This document shows, in pieces, positions 7,878 to 18,230 of a stretch of DNA of 36,942 nucleotides. How positions within the stretch are numbered: position 1 is the stretch's first letter; the number at the start of each line of letters is the position of its first letter. The notes beneath the pieces are model-generated. The model saw only the letters and a list, made by a program, of their open reading frames with translations. It was not told the origin of the DNA and searched no databases. This DNA comes from a virus: IMG/VR virus record IMGVR_UViG_3300032073_000088, positions 1-36,942 of that record, one strand, 5' to 3'. The position numbers were made by a program, and so were the translations under genes.

Positions 7878-9281
7878 ATGGAAAAGGAAGTAATCCAGAA
7901 AGTTGGTCAATACGAAGTAGAGGAATTCTCAATTAAAAATAACTATGGTGCTGATGCAGTAATCTTAAGTAACTTCATGGCAGAAATGGTTATATACGAA
8001 GATATTTTTGCTCCTTATATGCACGGAGTAATTACAATAGCAGATTCAAAAGACCTTATTAATGATTTAGGTATACACGGCGGAGAAACAATTAACATTA
8101 AATTTAGGTCAACAAGTTTAGATGATGATCCCGTAAATATAATTAATAGAAGTTTTATTGTTTATGGTATCGCTAATAGAGGTATGGTAAATGATAGACA
8201 ACAAGTATATGATTTAAAATTTGTATCGCCTGAGGGTTACGATGACCAATCAAAACCTTTAAGTGGAACGGTATTGTTAGAATTAAAAACAGGTGCAAAA
8301 GATATATTTGATATGAGGTTATCAGGAAGACCTAGAACAGAGGACGGAGCAAGCAACGAATTAACAGTTAATGAAGAACCAGAAGCCTCAGAAATAGCAT
8401 ACATTTCTAATACATGGACACCATTACAAAACATAATGTATCTTACAAAACTTTGCAGAAATGGCGCCGGAGTTCCTGATTATCTTTTCTTTGAAACTAA
8501 CAAAGGATTTTATTTTAATTCATTATCTACAATGATAAATGACCAAGCAGAAAGTCCTTTTGATCTTTATTCATATGTACAAGAAGGTCAACCACCTGTA
8601 AGTAAAGAGGGAGAATCTTTAACAAACAATCTTTTCCCTGACAATCCTGGTTACTCACAGTTTAATGAAATAGAAATACCTAGAACAATAGATGTTTTAG
8701 AAGGACAAACGTCAGGACAATATGCAAGTAATACAATAATGGTAGATTTCTTTAGTAAAGAAAAACAAATCATTACATCTGATATAAGATCAGACATGGC
8801 TGTATTAACAAAAACAGATGCGGGTTTAGGAACTCCTGCTTATGTTCCTCGTAATTCATTACAAAAAACAACAATGATGTATGGTAATTCTATACTAAAT
8901 ACACAAAACAAAGCAGGATTTGGTGTGTTAGATGGAGAATATGTACAAGGCTGTGGAGGTTACGCATATAGTGCAGCATTTAGAAAACAATATCTTTATT
9001 CATTTAAAGATTATTCTTTTGAAGTAACAGTTCCTGGAAGAACAGATATAGAAGCCGGAAGACTTATTAAAGTAGTATATCCAAGAGGTATAGAAAAAGC
9101 GGCAGCGGAAGATGAAGAAGATACTTTAGATCCTGTATTAAGTGGCAATTATTTAATTACAGCAATTGCTCACAGATTTAAACCAACAGATTATACAATG
9201 AATATGAATATAGTTAAAAATGGATTGTTACAACAGGCGGGACCAGTAGAGGACGATGCGAATATATCGTATGGAGGATAA
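7878..9281 (+). CDS. gp27: Baseplate hub protein, gp27-like
   Basis: A 467-residue protein; T4 gp27 has 391. The N-terminal part (I-Y-E-D-I-F-A-P-Y-M-H-G-V-I-T-I-A-D, then G-G-E-T-I-N-I-K-F) is the first tube-like beta domain seen in hub proteins of this kind. A later stretch, E-V-T-V-P-G-R-T-D-I-E-A-G-R-L-I-K-V, near residues 376-393 matches the hub 'G.tdl.pG..i.v' strand. It sits directly before gp5, as expected for the partner that holds the needle. Gp27 forms a trimeric torus that joins needle to tube. The function rests on strand pattern and gene order more than on identity to T4. Confidence 0.65.
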   Translation: MEKEVIQKVGQYEVEEFSIKNNYGADAVILSNFMAEMVIYEDIFAPYMHGVITIADSKDLINDLGIHGGETINIKFRSTSLDDDPVNIINRSFIVYGIANRGMVNDRQQVYDLKFVSPEGYDDQSKPLSGTVLLELKTGAKDIFDMRLSGRPRTEDGASNELTVNEEPEASEIAYISNTWTPLQNIMYLTKLCRNGAGVPDYLFFETNKGFYFNSLSTMINDQAESPFDLYSYVQEGQPPVSKEGESLTNNLFPDNPGYSQFNEIEIPRTIDVLEGQTSGQYASNTIMVDFFSKEKQIITSDIRSDMAVLTKTDAGLGTPAYVPRNSLQKTTMMYGNSILNTQNKAGFGVLDGEYVQGCGGYAYSAAFRKQYLYSFKDYSFEVTVPGRTDIEAGRLIKVVYPRGIEKAAAEDEEDTLDPVLSGNYLITAIAHRFKPTDYTMNMNIVKNGLLQQAGPVEDDANISYGG

Positions 9282-9284
9282 ATT

Positions 9285-10919
9285 ATGACAACAAATATTG
9301 ATAACCCTACTTTTATCTGGTGGACAGGAGTCGTAGAAGATATTGCTGACCCTTTAGAAACTGGTAGAGTAAAAGTAAGAATTTTTGGATATCACAATCC
9401 AAATAGAACAGAATTAGAAGTAAAGGAGTTACCGTTCGCTACTCCTATTATGCCAGTAAGTAATGCCGGTGTAAATGGTATAATGGAAAATCATAGTTTG
9501 GTTTGTGGATCAATGGTAGTTGGTTATTTTGCTGACGGCGAAGACGGGCAAATACCAATGATATTAGGTTCAATAGCAGGACAATATCCGTCAGGACATA
9601 AATTTTTAGATACAGGATTTGAAGACCCAAATAAAAATTGGCCCAGAGACAAAGATAAACCAGATGGATATGCTGGTAAAGGCGAACCTGATGTTTCAAG
9701 ATTAGCAAGAAGAGATGCTGAAAGTCATTACAACTTAAAAAACAGAAGATCAAATAGAGAGACAGGAATATTAATAGCAAAGGCTCCTGATTTATCTGAA
9801 GACGGTTTCGGTGCAGCAGGCAATAATAGACCAGGAACTGAATACGAAAATAAAACATGGGACGAACCACATCCAAGAGGCAATCCTACAGACAATGATC
9901 CGGCAGGGGATTTTGAACCTAAGTATCCAGAAAAAGATGCAGCACCCACAGGTGATGAAACTTCCATATATCCATTTAATGTTGTCAACGAAACAAGGGC
10001 GGGTATAGTACACGAAAGAGATAACTCACCTAAAAATATTAGGATACATGAATTCCATCCTGCAGGAACATGGTATGAAATTCATAGCGACGGAAGTAAA
10101 GTAGAAAATATTACAAAAAATAATTATCAAATAGTCGCAGGTAATGATAGTGTTTTAATCAGAGGTAAATGTAACGTAACGATTGAAGGTGATTGTAATA
10201 TGCTTGTAAAAGGAAACTATGTACAAGAAGTAGATGGAGATTATCATTTATCTGTAGCAGGAACTAAATACGAAAAAATTAATGGCAACCACATGAAAGT
10301 GGTAGGCACGGATCAAAACTATACAATCGCAGGAAATAGACAAGCGCGTGTTTCTAAAGATGATATGGAAACTATTACAATTAATCAAACTAAATCTGTA
10401 GGCGGAACAAAAAGAACAACTGTAAATGGTTCTGTAAAAGAAAACTATGGAAGTTTCCTAAGTACAAATATTAAAGCACATCGTATAACAGTTATTGGTG
10501 AAAATGATAAAACAACTATTGGTCAAGATTTAGTTCTAGCAGCAGGCGGTGTTTCAAAATTAATGTCAGCAAAAGACCAAGTTCTTATGACAGCTAAAAA
10601 CCAATTCATACTTGTAGGTGCTAAATTTGTAGGTGACGCTGACGCTCCAATAAAAGCTAAAGGATTTGAAGACAGAGATGGAACAAATACAGATTACAAA
10701 CAAGTTATTGAAGCAGAAGGTAAAATTGATACAGACGCACCAGAAATTGATATTGATGCAACAACATCAATGGAGATAGATGCTCCAGATTTAAGTATAG
10801 ATGGACCGGCTGGAAATATTACATCTAATAGCGTAACATTACATACACATACACACCCGCAGAATGATGGTAATGATGCAGGTGGTGGAACAAATACAAG
10901 TGCACCAAACGCAGGATGA
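9285..10919 (+). CDS. gp5: Baseplate needle gp5 without lysozyme domain
   Basis: The protein has 544 residues. An N-terminal OB-fold covers about 1-105 (W-T-G-V-V-E-D-I ... G-R-V-K-V-R-I-F-G-Y-H, then V-V-G-Y-F-A-D-G-E-D-G-Q-I-P-M-I-L-G). A disordered Pro/Asp-rich linker runs to about 240. Next comes a triple-stranded beta-helix with 8-residue repeats of V-x-G type (about 284-385). The C-terminal tip carries H-T-H-T-H (520-524), like metal-binding tips of other phage spikes. The T4 gp5 lysozyme domain (T4 residues 174-342) is missing: no E/D/T triad is present in the linker. The needle pierces the outer membrane. Ribosome site GGAGG precedes the ATG. Confidence 0.88.
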   Translation: MTTNIDNPTFIWWTGVVEDIADPLETGRVKVRIFGYHNPNRTELEVKELPFATPIMPVSNAGVNGIMENHSLVCGSMVVGYFADGEDGQIPMILGSIAGQYPSGHKFLDTGFEDPNKNWPRDKDKPDGYAGKGEPDVSRLARRDAESHYNLKNRRSNRETGILIAKAPDLSEDGFGAAGNNRPGTEYENKTWDEPHPRGNPTDNDPAGDFEPKYPEKDAAPTGDETSIYPFNVVNETRAGIVHERDNSPKNIRIHEFHPAGTWYEIHSDGSKVENITKNNYQIVAGNDSVLIRGKCNVTIEGDCNMLVKGNYVQEVDGDYHLSVAGTKYEKINGNHMKVVGTDQNYTIAGNRQARVSKDDMETITINQTKSVGGTKRTTVNGSVKENYGSFLSTNIKAHRITVIGENDKTTIGQDLVLAAGGVSKLMSAKDQVLMTAKNQFILVGAKFVGDADAPIKAKGFEDRDGTNTDYKQVIEAEGKIDTDAPEIDIDATTSMEIDAPDLSIDGPAGNITSNSVTLHTHTHPQNDGNDAGGGTNTSAPNAG

Positions 10920-10930
10920 TAGGAGATTAA

Positions 10931-12751
10931 ATGGCAACTATTAGTAGAGGTGGAATATTACAAATTAAGGTTACCGATCCCGGCCGTGCGTTACTTAGCG
11001 GCGGCTCCAATGTAACAGGGGCAAGGTACCTCGGAAAACCTAATATCATATCAACACCTACCTACACCGAAACACGCTATGATAAAACAGGTTCTGGTGC
11101 AATATTTAAAATAGATACATCTGGTGAGGGAGCAAAAGGCGGAACACTACAAGATGACAAAATAACTATTGTAGACCCCGGAAAAAATTATAAAGTGGGT
11201 GATGTATTTGAATGTTCATCAGTAAGTTTTGGTGGACAACTATACGGTTATTTCGAAGTTACTGCAGTCAAAGAAACTCAGACAGGTTATGTTATTCCAG
11301 ACAATTCAACTACGAATACCGACACGAATACGAATACCGACACGAATACGAACACGAATACTTCAACAAGTAATCCCGGTGGCATCACCGAGGAATCTCG
11401 GCCGGGCGCGACCCAGATACCTTCATTCCACTGCCCCTCTGGATATCAATACTCTGATGGGGTGTGCGTACCGTTTGCTGATCTAGGTGGTGCTGGGCCT
11501 GTTACAACAACTGGTGGTAATTCTCTAAGTAATTTATTTGCTGCCACAACAGATACGACTTATGTAGATTATATTATTACTAAGGGAAGTGGTGCGGCAA
11601 TTCCAATTGATGTGCCAGAAGGGTATACAGGTTTTACACAATTAAATATAAAATTTCCTATAGGATTAAGTTTATCAGGACTACAACTTACAGCGACACT
11701 AAGTAACGGAGAATTTGGACCTCCATTAGGTAACAGTCAAGTCAGTATTAATTTTGATGAACAACCTTGGTCAGAACAAAGTAGAAAAAGATTATTACTT
11801 TATCAATCAGATGGAGCAGCACCAAGAACATCTATTTTTATTCCTACAAAAGGATTTAAAGGTTTTCTTAATTTTTATTTACACACGGCAGACGATACAA
11901 ACGAAAGGTTTGAGGACTTTGATGTAACACTTAGATTACAAAAAGAAAATAGAGTTCCTACAGTCACAACTGATCCGGGACAAATGGTACCGCCGGATAC
12001 TAATACACCCTCTACAGGAGGTTCAGCAAGTGGTTCTAAGGGGAATGATTTAAAGAATCTTGCTGTAGGCATAGCTGCTGGAGCAGCAGCCTTATCAGCG
12101 GCCACAGCGGCATTAGGAGGCGCAGGTGCTTGTGGTCCAGCAGCAGGATTGGCAGGACTAGCAGATGCAATTGATATAATCGATGATAAAATAGATGAAT
12201 TAATTGAGGAGTCTCCGTTAGGTAAAATAAATGAATTAAAAGCAGAAGCTGAGGCAGCAATCAACGGAACTTTAGATGCTGTACAAATATTAATACCTGA
12301 AATAGGATTAGGTATTGTAGACGGGCTTATACCCGAAGAATTAAAAGGTTTACAAGATGGTATAAAAGATGTAGCAGGAATGGTATTAGCTGGTGTTGCA
12401 GCCGGTGACGCACTAGAGGCACAATTAGACCATATGAAAGATAGATTTGCTGATGTTTCACTAGGAGACTTTGATTCCTTAGATGATGTTGTATCAGCAC
12501 TTAGAAACGGATCATTAGAACTAGGTAAAATATGTGAAATGATTCCTAACTTTATGCCAGATGCAGGCGGTGTAGGGTTTACACTTAAAGGAATACCAAC
12601 AAAATTCCCGGAAATAGATCCCGTAGCATTCCTTAAATCAGGAAAATTACCAGACTTTCCTAAGTTTGAACTAGATTTAGATATAGAAGCTATTACAAAA
12701 GAAGCTACAGACGACTTTTTACAGTTTGATATTCCTAAAATCAGAATATAA
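10931..12751 (+). CDS. Mosaic virion structural protein (unknown)
   Basis: A 606-residue protein that I do not recognise. Visible regions are: a GxxY-type beta module (about 60-115) related to modules in other tail proteins here; a Thr/Asn/Asp linker (about 123-150) encoded by an 18-base tandem repeat; a short C-P-S-G-Y-x-Y-x-D-G-V-C-V-P disulfide-like loop (about 165-180); a beta domain (about 220-340); an Ala/Gly-rich stretch (about 375-415); and helical, acidic C-terminal sequence. It follows gp5 with AGGAG before the ATG, in the place where T4 has the small needle-tip genes 5.1-5.4. DNA near 11380-11480 is visibly more GC-rich than its surroundings. A needle- or hub-associated role is inference. 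Confidence 0.5.
   Translation: MATISRGGILQIKVTDPGRALLSGGSNVTGARYLGKPNIISTPTYTETRYDKTGSGAIFKIDTSGEGAKGGTLQDDKITIVDPGKNYKVGDVFECSSVSFGGQLYGYFEVTAVKETQTGYVIPDNSTTNTDTNTNTDTNTNTNTSTSNPGGITEESRPGATQIPSFHCPSGYQYSDGVCVPFADLGGAGPVTTTGGNSLSNLFAATTDTTYVDYIITKGSGAAIPIDVPEGYTGFTQLNIKFPIGLSLSGLQLTATLSNGEFGPPLGNSQVSINFDEQPWSEQSRKRLLLYQSDGAAPRTSIFIPTKGFKGFLNFYLHTADDTNERFEDFDVTLRLQKENRVPTVTTDPGQMVPPDTNTPSTGGSASGSKGNDLKNLAVGIAAGAAALSAATAALGGAGACGPAAGLAGLADAIDIIDDKIDELIEESPLGKINELKAEAEAAINGTLDAVQILIPEIGLGIVDGLIPEELKGLQDGIKDVAGMVLAGVAAGDALEAQLDHMKDRFADVSLGDFDSLDDVVSALRNGSLELGKICEMIPNFMPDAGGVGFTLKGIPTKFPEIDPVAFLKSGKLPDFPKFELDLDIEAITKEATDDFLQFDIPKIRI
11312..11359 (+). repeat. 18-base tandem repeat encoding Thr-Asn/Asp linker
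   Basis: Two identical 18-base copies (11312-11329 and 11330-11347) of ACGAATACCGACACGAAT are followed by a 12-base shortened copy. The period is a multiple of three, so the frame is kept. Confidence 0.9.
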
Positions 12752-12773
12752 ACACGGAGACGGACTGAACCGT

Positions 12774-12781
12774 TATAAATA
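12774..12781 (+). promoter_or_regulatory. T4-type late promoter, leaderless arrangement (gp25)
   Basis: TATAAATA is followed by CTAAT and then the gp25 ATG at 12787, so +1 is predicted on the start codon. It lies in one of the few intergenic gaps of the plus-strand structural region, and no Shine-Dalgarno sequence is present. Confidence 0.68.
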
Positions 12782-12786
12782 CTAAT

Positions 12787-13182
12787 ATGGCAAAAGGCGA
12801 AATTTCAAGAGTATATAAGGATATAGACATGGCCTTCACGGCTAACGCTGTATCCTCTGATATAAACAAAAAATTAGACGTCAATGCAGTTAAACAATCG
12901 TTAAAAAATTTACTTTTAACAAAAAAGTATGATAGGAAATTTAACCCAACAATAGAATCACCTGTTTATAGAATGTTATTTGAAAACAGCATGGTTGTAA
13001 GACCAATGGTAGAAAGACAAATTGAGGAACTTATAGAGGCATACGAACCAAGAGCTTTTGTTGAAAGGGTAAAACTTACTGAGGATGTAGATCAGTTATA
13101 TTGGAAAATAGATATCTCATATAGAGTAATCGGAGTTAATGAACCTACACAATTAGCAGTAATATTAGACAGGATAAGGTAA
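12787..13182 (+). CDS. gp25: Baseplate wedge subunit gp25
   Basis: A 131-residue protein of the gp25/GPW family (T4 gp25: 132 residues; relatives in P2 and in type VI secretion as TssE). It shows the Y-D-R-x-F-x-P segment near residues 57-62, E-S-P-V-Y-R-M-L-F-E, and the diagnostic E-P-R at about 92-94, followed by V-x-R-V. Gp25 nucleates sheath polymerisation at the baseplate. Gene order 25-6 matches T4-like phages. Its start codon sits at the predicted +1 of its own late promoter. Confidence 0.93.
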   Translation: MAKGEISRVYKDIDMAFTANAVSSDINKKLDVNAVKQSLKNLLLTKKYDRKFNPTIESPVYRMLFENSMVVRPMVERQIEELIEAYEPRAFVERVKLTEDVDQLYWKIDISYRVIGVNEPTQLAVILDRIR

Positions 13183-13183
13183 G

Positions 13184-15385
13184 ATGGCGCAATTAAATGT
13201 AACAGAATTAGATTTTGATGAGATAAAAACTAACCTCAGAAATTATCTAAAAGCACAATCAGAGTTCAGTGATTATGATTTTGAAGGTTCAGGGCTTTCT
13301 CATATAATTGAACTACTAGCATATAATACACATTATAATGGTATGTTAGCACACATGATTGCAAACGAAAATTTTTTAGATACAGCGGTAAAAAGAGAAT
13401 CCGTTGTTTCAATAGCACGTTCAATTGGTTATACACCAACATCTAGAATAGGAGCAACAGCAAAATTAAATATTTCTATTGTTCCAGATAGTTCATATAC
13501 ATCTACTTCATTAGAAATAGGTAGAGATAAAGCATTTCAAACAACAATAGACAAAGTAGTATATACATTTTATCCATTAGAATCCACAGTAGTTACAGCA
13601 ACAACAGCAGGTGGCGTAGGTCCTTATTACTTATTTGGTACAGACAACGGAACAATGGGAGCAGGAAAAGGTTATTATTATCCACTTTATTTAACAGAGG
13701 CTGCAGCAGTTGCAGCAGATACAGCATCTAATCCGTCATCTCATACGCACACATTCACAGAATATCCTGGTGTTACATTTTATATGCCTAGTGCAATACA
13801 AAATCATGCTAAAACAACTTTAGGAACTTATAACTTAACAGACACAGGAGTTTCTACAAGTTCAGGACTTTCATATGGTAGATATGTAGGACAAACAGCA
13901 TCATCTGCCACACAAACACAATTTAATTTCAATAGTTTAGAAGTAAAAGAAGGTGTAAGAGTATCCAATCAATATGTTGTAGATCAAAGTAACTTACAAG
14001 GACCTTTTACTATTGCTAATAAAAATGTAGACACATCAACAATAAGAGTTAGAGTACAGGAATCTTTAACTTCGTTGACAGTCGCAACATATAGTAAACA
14101 AGACAAATTCTTAAATATTAAAAATGATACAAAATGCTTTTTCATAGAAGAAGGACCAGATGGTTTATACCAAATTAGATTTGGTGATGGTGTAATAGGA
14201 AAAGCATTAACTACAGATAATATAGTTATTGTAGATTATATTGTTAGTGCAGGAGAATTAGGAAACTTTGCTAAAGCGTTTACAATGCCAACTTCTGTTT
14301 CAGGAAGTGGTGAAGTAGCGACAGTTAATTTAGCATATCAATCATCAGGTGGTAAGAGAAAAGAAAACATAGATTCAATTAGATATAACGCACCACGTTA
14401 TAATGCTACAAGAGATAGAGCAGTTACATCACAAGATTACGAGGCATTAATATTAGCAAGTAATCCTAACATTGCATCTGTTTCTGTATGGGGCGGAGAA
14501 AAGAACGATCCTCCAATGTATGGTAAAGTTTTTATATCATTAAATCCACAGACAGGTTCTATTATAACAGACTCAGATAAAGACAATATAAAGACACAAG
14601 TAATTGAACCTAAAACACCTGTAGCGATACAACCAGAATTTATTGATCCTGAATTAACACATATAGGATTGGATGTAGGAATTGTTTATAATCCTAAAGT
14701 TACAACTCTTTCTAAAGGTGGTGTAGAACAAACAGTACGTTCAGCTATTGATGATTATTTCGACACAGACTTAAATAAATTAAACAAGAGTTTTTACTTT
14801 ACAAAACTTCATAACAGAATATTACAAAATAGTGATTCTATAAAATCATTGAATATTGTGTTAAAATTACAAAAAAGAATAGAAGTAGAATTAAATGCTA
14901 ATAAAAATTATACGGTTAAGTTTAATCAAAAATTACAACCAAGAGAAGTTTCAAGTACATACTTTAATATAACATTAGGAGATAGCACTCATAAAGTAAC
15001 AATACAAGATGTTCCTGAGGCAAATGTTACAGCGCCAAATTACTCAGGATCGGGTGTTATAAATGCTGTTAAAGTAGACGGAACAGTTATTTCAGCAGTA
15101 GGAACAATTGACTACGATTCAGGAACTATAGAAATTCCTGCAGTAAAAGTAGCAGCATTATATGGAACAGAAAAAGCATTGAGAATAAATGCAAGACCAC
15201 ACGACACAGTATCTGATATTACTACACAAGCATTAATTAGAACTTCTGATACTAGCTCAGCAGCAGTAGTGGCAAAACCAAGTAGAAATACTGTATTAAC
15301 AATGGATGATTCCATTACTAATTCAGTTATTAATAGTAAAATTGGTGTTACACTAAGCGCGACACCAGAAGTAGATGAAGTTTAA
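13184..15385 (+). CDS. gp6: Baseplate wedge subunit gp6
   Basis: A 733-residue protein with the gp6 family start: [15 protein letters not shown][10 protein letters not shown], [10 protein letters not shown], then the A-R-S-I-G-Y-T-P segment. A later R-Y-N-A-P-R-Y-x-A-x-x-R-A-V-T-S-x-D-Y-E stretch (about 400-425) is the baseplate-J-like core. T4 gp6 has 660 residues. Gp6 forms the ring that holds wedges together and changes shape at sheath contraction. The gene starts one base after the gp25 stop and shares a TAATG with the next gene. Residues 610-733 are poorly conserved. Confidence 0.9.
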   Translation: MAQLNVTELDFDEIKTNLRNYLKAQSEFSDYDFEGSGLSHIIELLAYNTHYNGMLAHMIANENFLDTAVKRESVVSIARSIGYTPTSRIGATAKLNISIVPDSSYTSTSLEIGRDKAFQTTIDKVVYTFYPLESTVVTATTAGGVGPYYLFGTDNGTMGAGKGYYYPLYLTEAAAVAADTASNPSSHTHTFTEYPGVTFYMPSAIQNHAKTTLGTYNLTDTGVSTSSGLSYGRYVGQTASSATQTQFNFNSLEVKEGVRVSNQYVVDQSNLQGPFTIANKNVDTSTIRVRVQESLTSLTVATYSKQDKFLNIKNDTKCFFIEEGPDGLYQIRFGDGVIGKALTTDNIVIVDYIVSAGELGNFAKAFTMPTSVSGSGEVATVNLAYQSSGGKRKENIDSIRYNAPRYNATRDRAVTSQDYEALILASNPNIASVSVWGGEKNDPPMYGKVFISLNPQTGSIITDSDKDNIKTQVIEPKTPVAIQPEFIDPELTHIGLDVGIVYNPKVTTLSKGGVEQTVRSAIDDYFDTDLNKLNKSFYFTKLHNRILQNSDSIKSLNIVLKLQKRIEVELNANKNYTVKFNQKLQPREVSSTYFNITLGDSTHKVTIQDVPEANVTAPNYSGSGVINAVKVDGTVISAVGTIDYDSGTIEIPAVKVAALYGTEKALRINARPHDTVSDITTQALIRTSDTSSAAVVAKPSRNTVLTMDDSITNSVINSKIGVTLSATPEVDEV

Positions 15386-17754
15386 TGGCAGATATAGTCC
15401 CATCATTTTATAGATATGTAAAGAGCGTTACAGTATCAAGCGCTGGTACAGGGTATAATAACCCACCTACAATATCTTTTTCGGGTGGTGGTGGCACAGG
15501 AGCTGAGGCAACTGCTACAGTATTTAGCGGTGTAATAACAGCTATTACGATTACAAATAAAGGAACTGGATACACATCTGCTCCAACGGTTACAATAACA
15601 CCTAATGCTTTAGACACAACAGCATCTGGAGCAACAGCAACAGCAGTATTAGATGTAGGAAATCAAAGTCCTACATACGAACATAGAAATTTCTCTCCCT
15701 TACTAAAGTCTCAAGTACCTGATTTTATTAAGGAAGAGTTTCCTACTTTTGTTACATTCCTAGAAAAATATTATGCTTACATGGATCAAGAGGGTAAGCA
15801 AGGAGATGCTTTAAGAAATTATTCACAAGATATAGATGTAGCATCAGAATTATTTTTAGATAAATGGCGTGGCGCATTAGCATATGATTTTCCTAAGTCA
15901 TTAAAAGTAGACAGAGCTTTCTTTTACAAAAGAGCTAAAGACTTTTACGAATCAAAAGGTTCAAAAGAATCCATAGAATTATTTTTTAGATTACTATTTA
16001 ACGAAAACGTAGTAGTATCTTATCCTGGCAATTATGTTTTAAAAGCTTCAGACGGTATATACAATAAAGAAAGAGCAATTAAAATACAAGAAGCTGTTCA
16101 CGGTGGAGGAAGTTTAGAACCACTAGCACTTGAAGGTAAAAAGATAGATATTAGATATTACGAGACCACAGGTTCTGTAACTATTTTAAATCAACAAAAT
16201 GCAACAGTAAGAAGAGTAGAAAAGAACACATATCAAACAAATGGTTTGACATTACAAAGATTCGAATTGATCGTAACATTCGATGATACAAATACGACAC
16301 AAGTATTTGGCCCTGGTGCTGAGGCAGCAGGAACAGTCACACTTTCATCAGATGCCGTCTCCTCGGTAACTATGACAAACGAAGGTGATGACTACACAGC
16401 AGCGCCCATTGTTCAAATTACAGGTGATGGAACAGGAGCCACAGGAACGGCAACTGTTACAAACGGTAAGGTAACATCCGTAGCGATAACTGCAGGAGGT
16501 TCGGGTTATACTTCGGCGGGCATAATTTTTCACACAGAAAAATATAAAGATTCGACAGGAACATTAGTAGGATCGGATTTAAGATCTTATGTAGTTGATG
16601 ACGGTCAATCTAACGAAGCCTCACAGGTATATGGTTACTTAGTTAGAGTTCTAACAGGAGTAACATTTAAATCCTACTCAGGTTCAGCATCCAATGCTGG
16701 ATTTAAAGTAGGACAAGTTTATTTAATTAACGAAACAGGAGATGATGGCAGAGGTTATGCTATCACAGGTGACGGAACAAATGGTGCCGGTGGTGGTTAT
16801 TTCTTTACTCATACATCAGCAAGTGATAACTACACATTTAAAGGTGGAGCTAACGACGCTTATGTAAGAGTTACAGCTATAGACACAGCAGGCAAACCAA
16901 CAGCATTCCAAGTTATCAATCCTGGTTCAACATTCTTAGACGCGGAAACAGATATTCCTCTAACTTCGCCTAATGGAGAACAAGTAGTAGTTACAATGAA
17001 AACAGGTTACTTGTTTGAATATGAAGGCAAATGGAAAGATGATAGAGGTAAAATATCTGATGTAAACGTCTTACAAGACAACAATAGATACCAACCTTAT
17101 TCTTACGCTATTAAATCTGGCGTCCCACAAACAGAGTGGGATAGAAGAATAAGAGATACAGTACACCCAGCAGGTATGCAAGTATTTGGAGATCTATTAA
17201 TTAAGAGTGATGTATTTTTTGATACAGGGTTTAGCATAAGCTCACCTGGTTACTTATTCTATAAAGTTATTACTGTTATGGAAGTAACTACAAATGATAC
17301 TTCACGTGCTATGGATATTAGCAAAATATTAACCGATACACATAATGCAACTGAGGCACACGCTATATCATTCAATATGGGTAATATAACGGATCCTCTA
17401 TTGGCAACGGACCAAACATCGGATCCTTATTGTGTAAGCGGTTATTGGAATGATTCCACTGATGGCAACGACGGAGATAACTATAACGTAGGTAATCCGG
17501 CGTATGAAGTACAGTATGCTAAAGGATTATCTACCAATACTTCTATAAGTGAGACAATATCAAGTATAAATACGAATGTAGTCTTTAGTAATACTGCTAC
17601 AGTTGGCGATGTATTTGATAGTACGTTTGGTATAATTAGAAACCCAGCAGATACTGCAACAACATCGCAAAGTGGAACTATTATTAATCAAAGTTATGTG
17701 AACCACACATATCTTTCAGAGGACTATGTAGGTGACAGCAGAACACTTACATAA
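15385..17754 (+). CDS. Baseplate-associated structural protein with GYTSAPT beta modules
   Basis: A 789-residue structural protein typical of marine T4-like phages. Residues 13-80 and about 310-382 are beta modules with G-x-G-Y-x-x-x-P-T-V/I repeats. Between them is a conserved core: [20 protein letters not shown] (about 108-127), Y-Y-A-Y-M-D-Q-E-G and [10 protein letters not shown]. The C-terminal third contains F-Q-V-I-N-P-G-S and a [13 protein letters not shown] segment. Position between gp6 and gp8 corresponds to T4 gp7, the central wedge protein. Equivalence to gp7 is inferred from order only, so no symbol is given. Confidence 0.6.
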   Translation: MADIVPSFYRYVKSVTVSSAGTGYNNPPTISFSGGGGTGAEATATVFSGVITAITITNKGTGYTSAPTVTITPNALDTTASGATATAVLDVGNQSPTYEHRNFSPLLKSQVPDFIKEEFPTFVTFLEKYYAYMDQEGKQGDALRNYSQDIDVASELFLDKWRGALAYDFPKSLKVDRAFFYKRAKDFYESKGSKESIELFFRLLFNENVVVSYPGNYVLKASDGIYNKERAIKIQEAVHGGGSLEPLALEGKKIDIRYYETTGSVTILNQQNATVRRVEKNTYQTNGLTLQRFELIVTFDDTNTTQVFGPGAEAAGTVTLSSDAVSSVTMTNEGDDYTAAPIVQITGDGTGATGTATVTNGKVTSVAITAGGSGYTSAGIIFHTEKYKDSTGTLVGSDLRSYVVDDGQSNEASQVYGYLVRVLTGVTFKSYSGSASNAGFKVGQVYLINETGDDGRGYAITGDGTNGAGGGYFFTHTSASDNYTFKGGANDAYVRVTAIDTAGKPTAFQVINPGSTFLDAETDIPLTSPNGEQVVVTMKTGYLFEYEGKWKDDRGKISDVNVLQDNNRYQPYSYAIKSGVPQTEWDRRIRDTVHPAGMQVFGDLLIKSDVFFDTGFSISSPGYLFYKVITVMEVTTNDTSRAMDISKILTDTHNATEAHAISFNMGNITDPLLATDQTSDPYCVSGYWNDSTDGNDGDNYNVGNPAYEVQYAKGLSTNTSISETISSINTNVVFSNTATVGDVFDSTFGIIRNPADTATTSQSGTIINQSYVNHTYLSEDYVGDSRTLT

Positions 17755-17778
17755 GAAAAAGAATATCAGGAGACAAAC

Positions 17779-18222
17779 ATGAATCGAGAAGATGGATTTA
17801 AAGCAACAGGTAAGCTTACCATTGAGATTAAAGACAAAGACGGAAAAGTAAAAGATTCTAGGGATCTTACAAACTTGGTTGTTGACGATGGATTGGATTT
17901 TATAGCATCTAGAATGAAAGATGCTACAGCAGGAGCTATGTCACACATGGCTATTGGCACAAACAATACAGCGGCAGCGGCAGGTGATTCGGCTTTGGGA
18001 ACAGAAGCAGCTAGACAAGCATTAACATCTACAACTGTTACATCTAACGCAGTAGCATACGTTGCAACATTTGCAGCGGGTACTGGTACAGGTGCTATTA
18101 CAGAAGCAGGTATTTTAAATGCAGGTTCAGCAGGAACTTTACTTTGTAGAACTGTTTTTTCAGTTATTAACAAAGGAGCTTCAGACTCAATGACAGTTAC
18201 TTGGACAATAACAATTTCGTAG
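17779..18222 (+). CDS. Small virion structural protein
   Basis: A 147-residue protein with the layout of a widespread phage tail protein. It contains M-A-I-G-T-N-N-T-A-A-A-A-G-D-S-A-L-G-T-E near residues 57-76, A-T-F-A-A-G-T-G-T-G-A-I-T-E-A-G-I-L-N, and an N-K-G-A-S-D-S-M-T-V-T-W ending that forms paired beta strands. Such proteins are usually small fibre- or baseplate-associated parts of unknown role. CAGGAG lies at good spacing before the ATG. The gene lies between the 789-residue protein and gp8 in the wedge operon. Confidence 0.6.
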   Translation: MNREDGFKATGKLTIEIKDKDGKVKDSRDLTNLVVDDGLDFIASRMKDATAGAMSHMAIGTNNTAAAAGDSALGTEAARQALTSTTVTSNAVAYVATFAAGTGTGAITEAGILNAGSAGTLLCRTVFSVINKGASDSMTVTWTITIS

Positions 18223-18230
18223 GTAGGTAA

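Noticed and set aside
11875-12264. Antisense frames opposite the Ala/Gly-rich part of the 606-residue gene
   Set aside because: They are shadows of GCA/GGA-rich codons with no start context.
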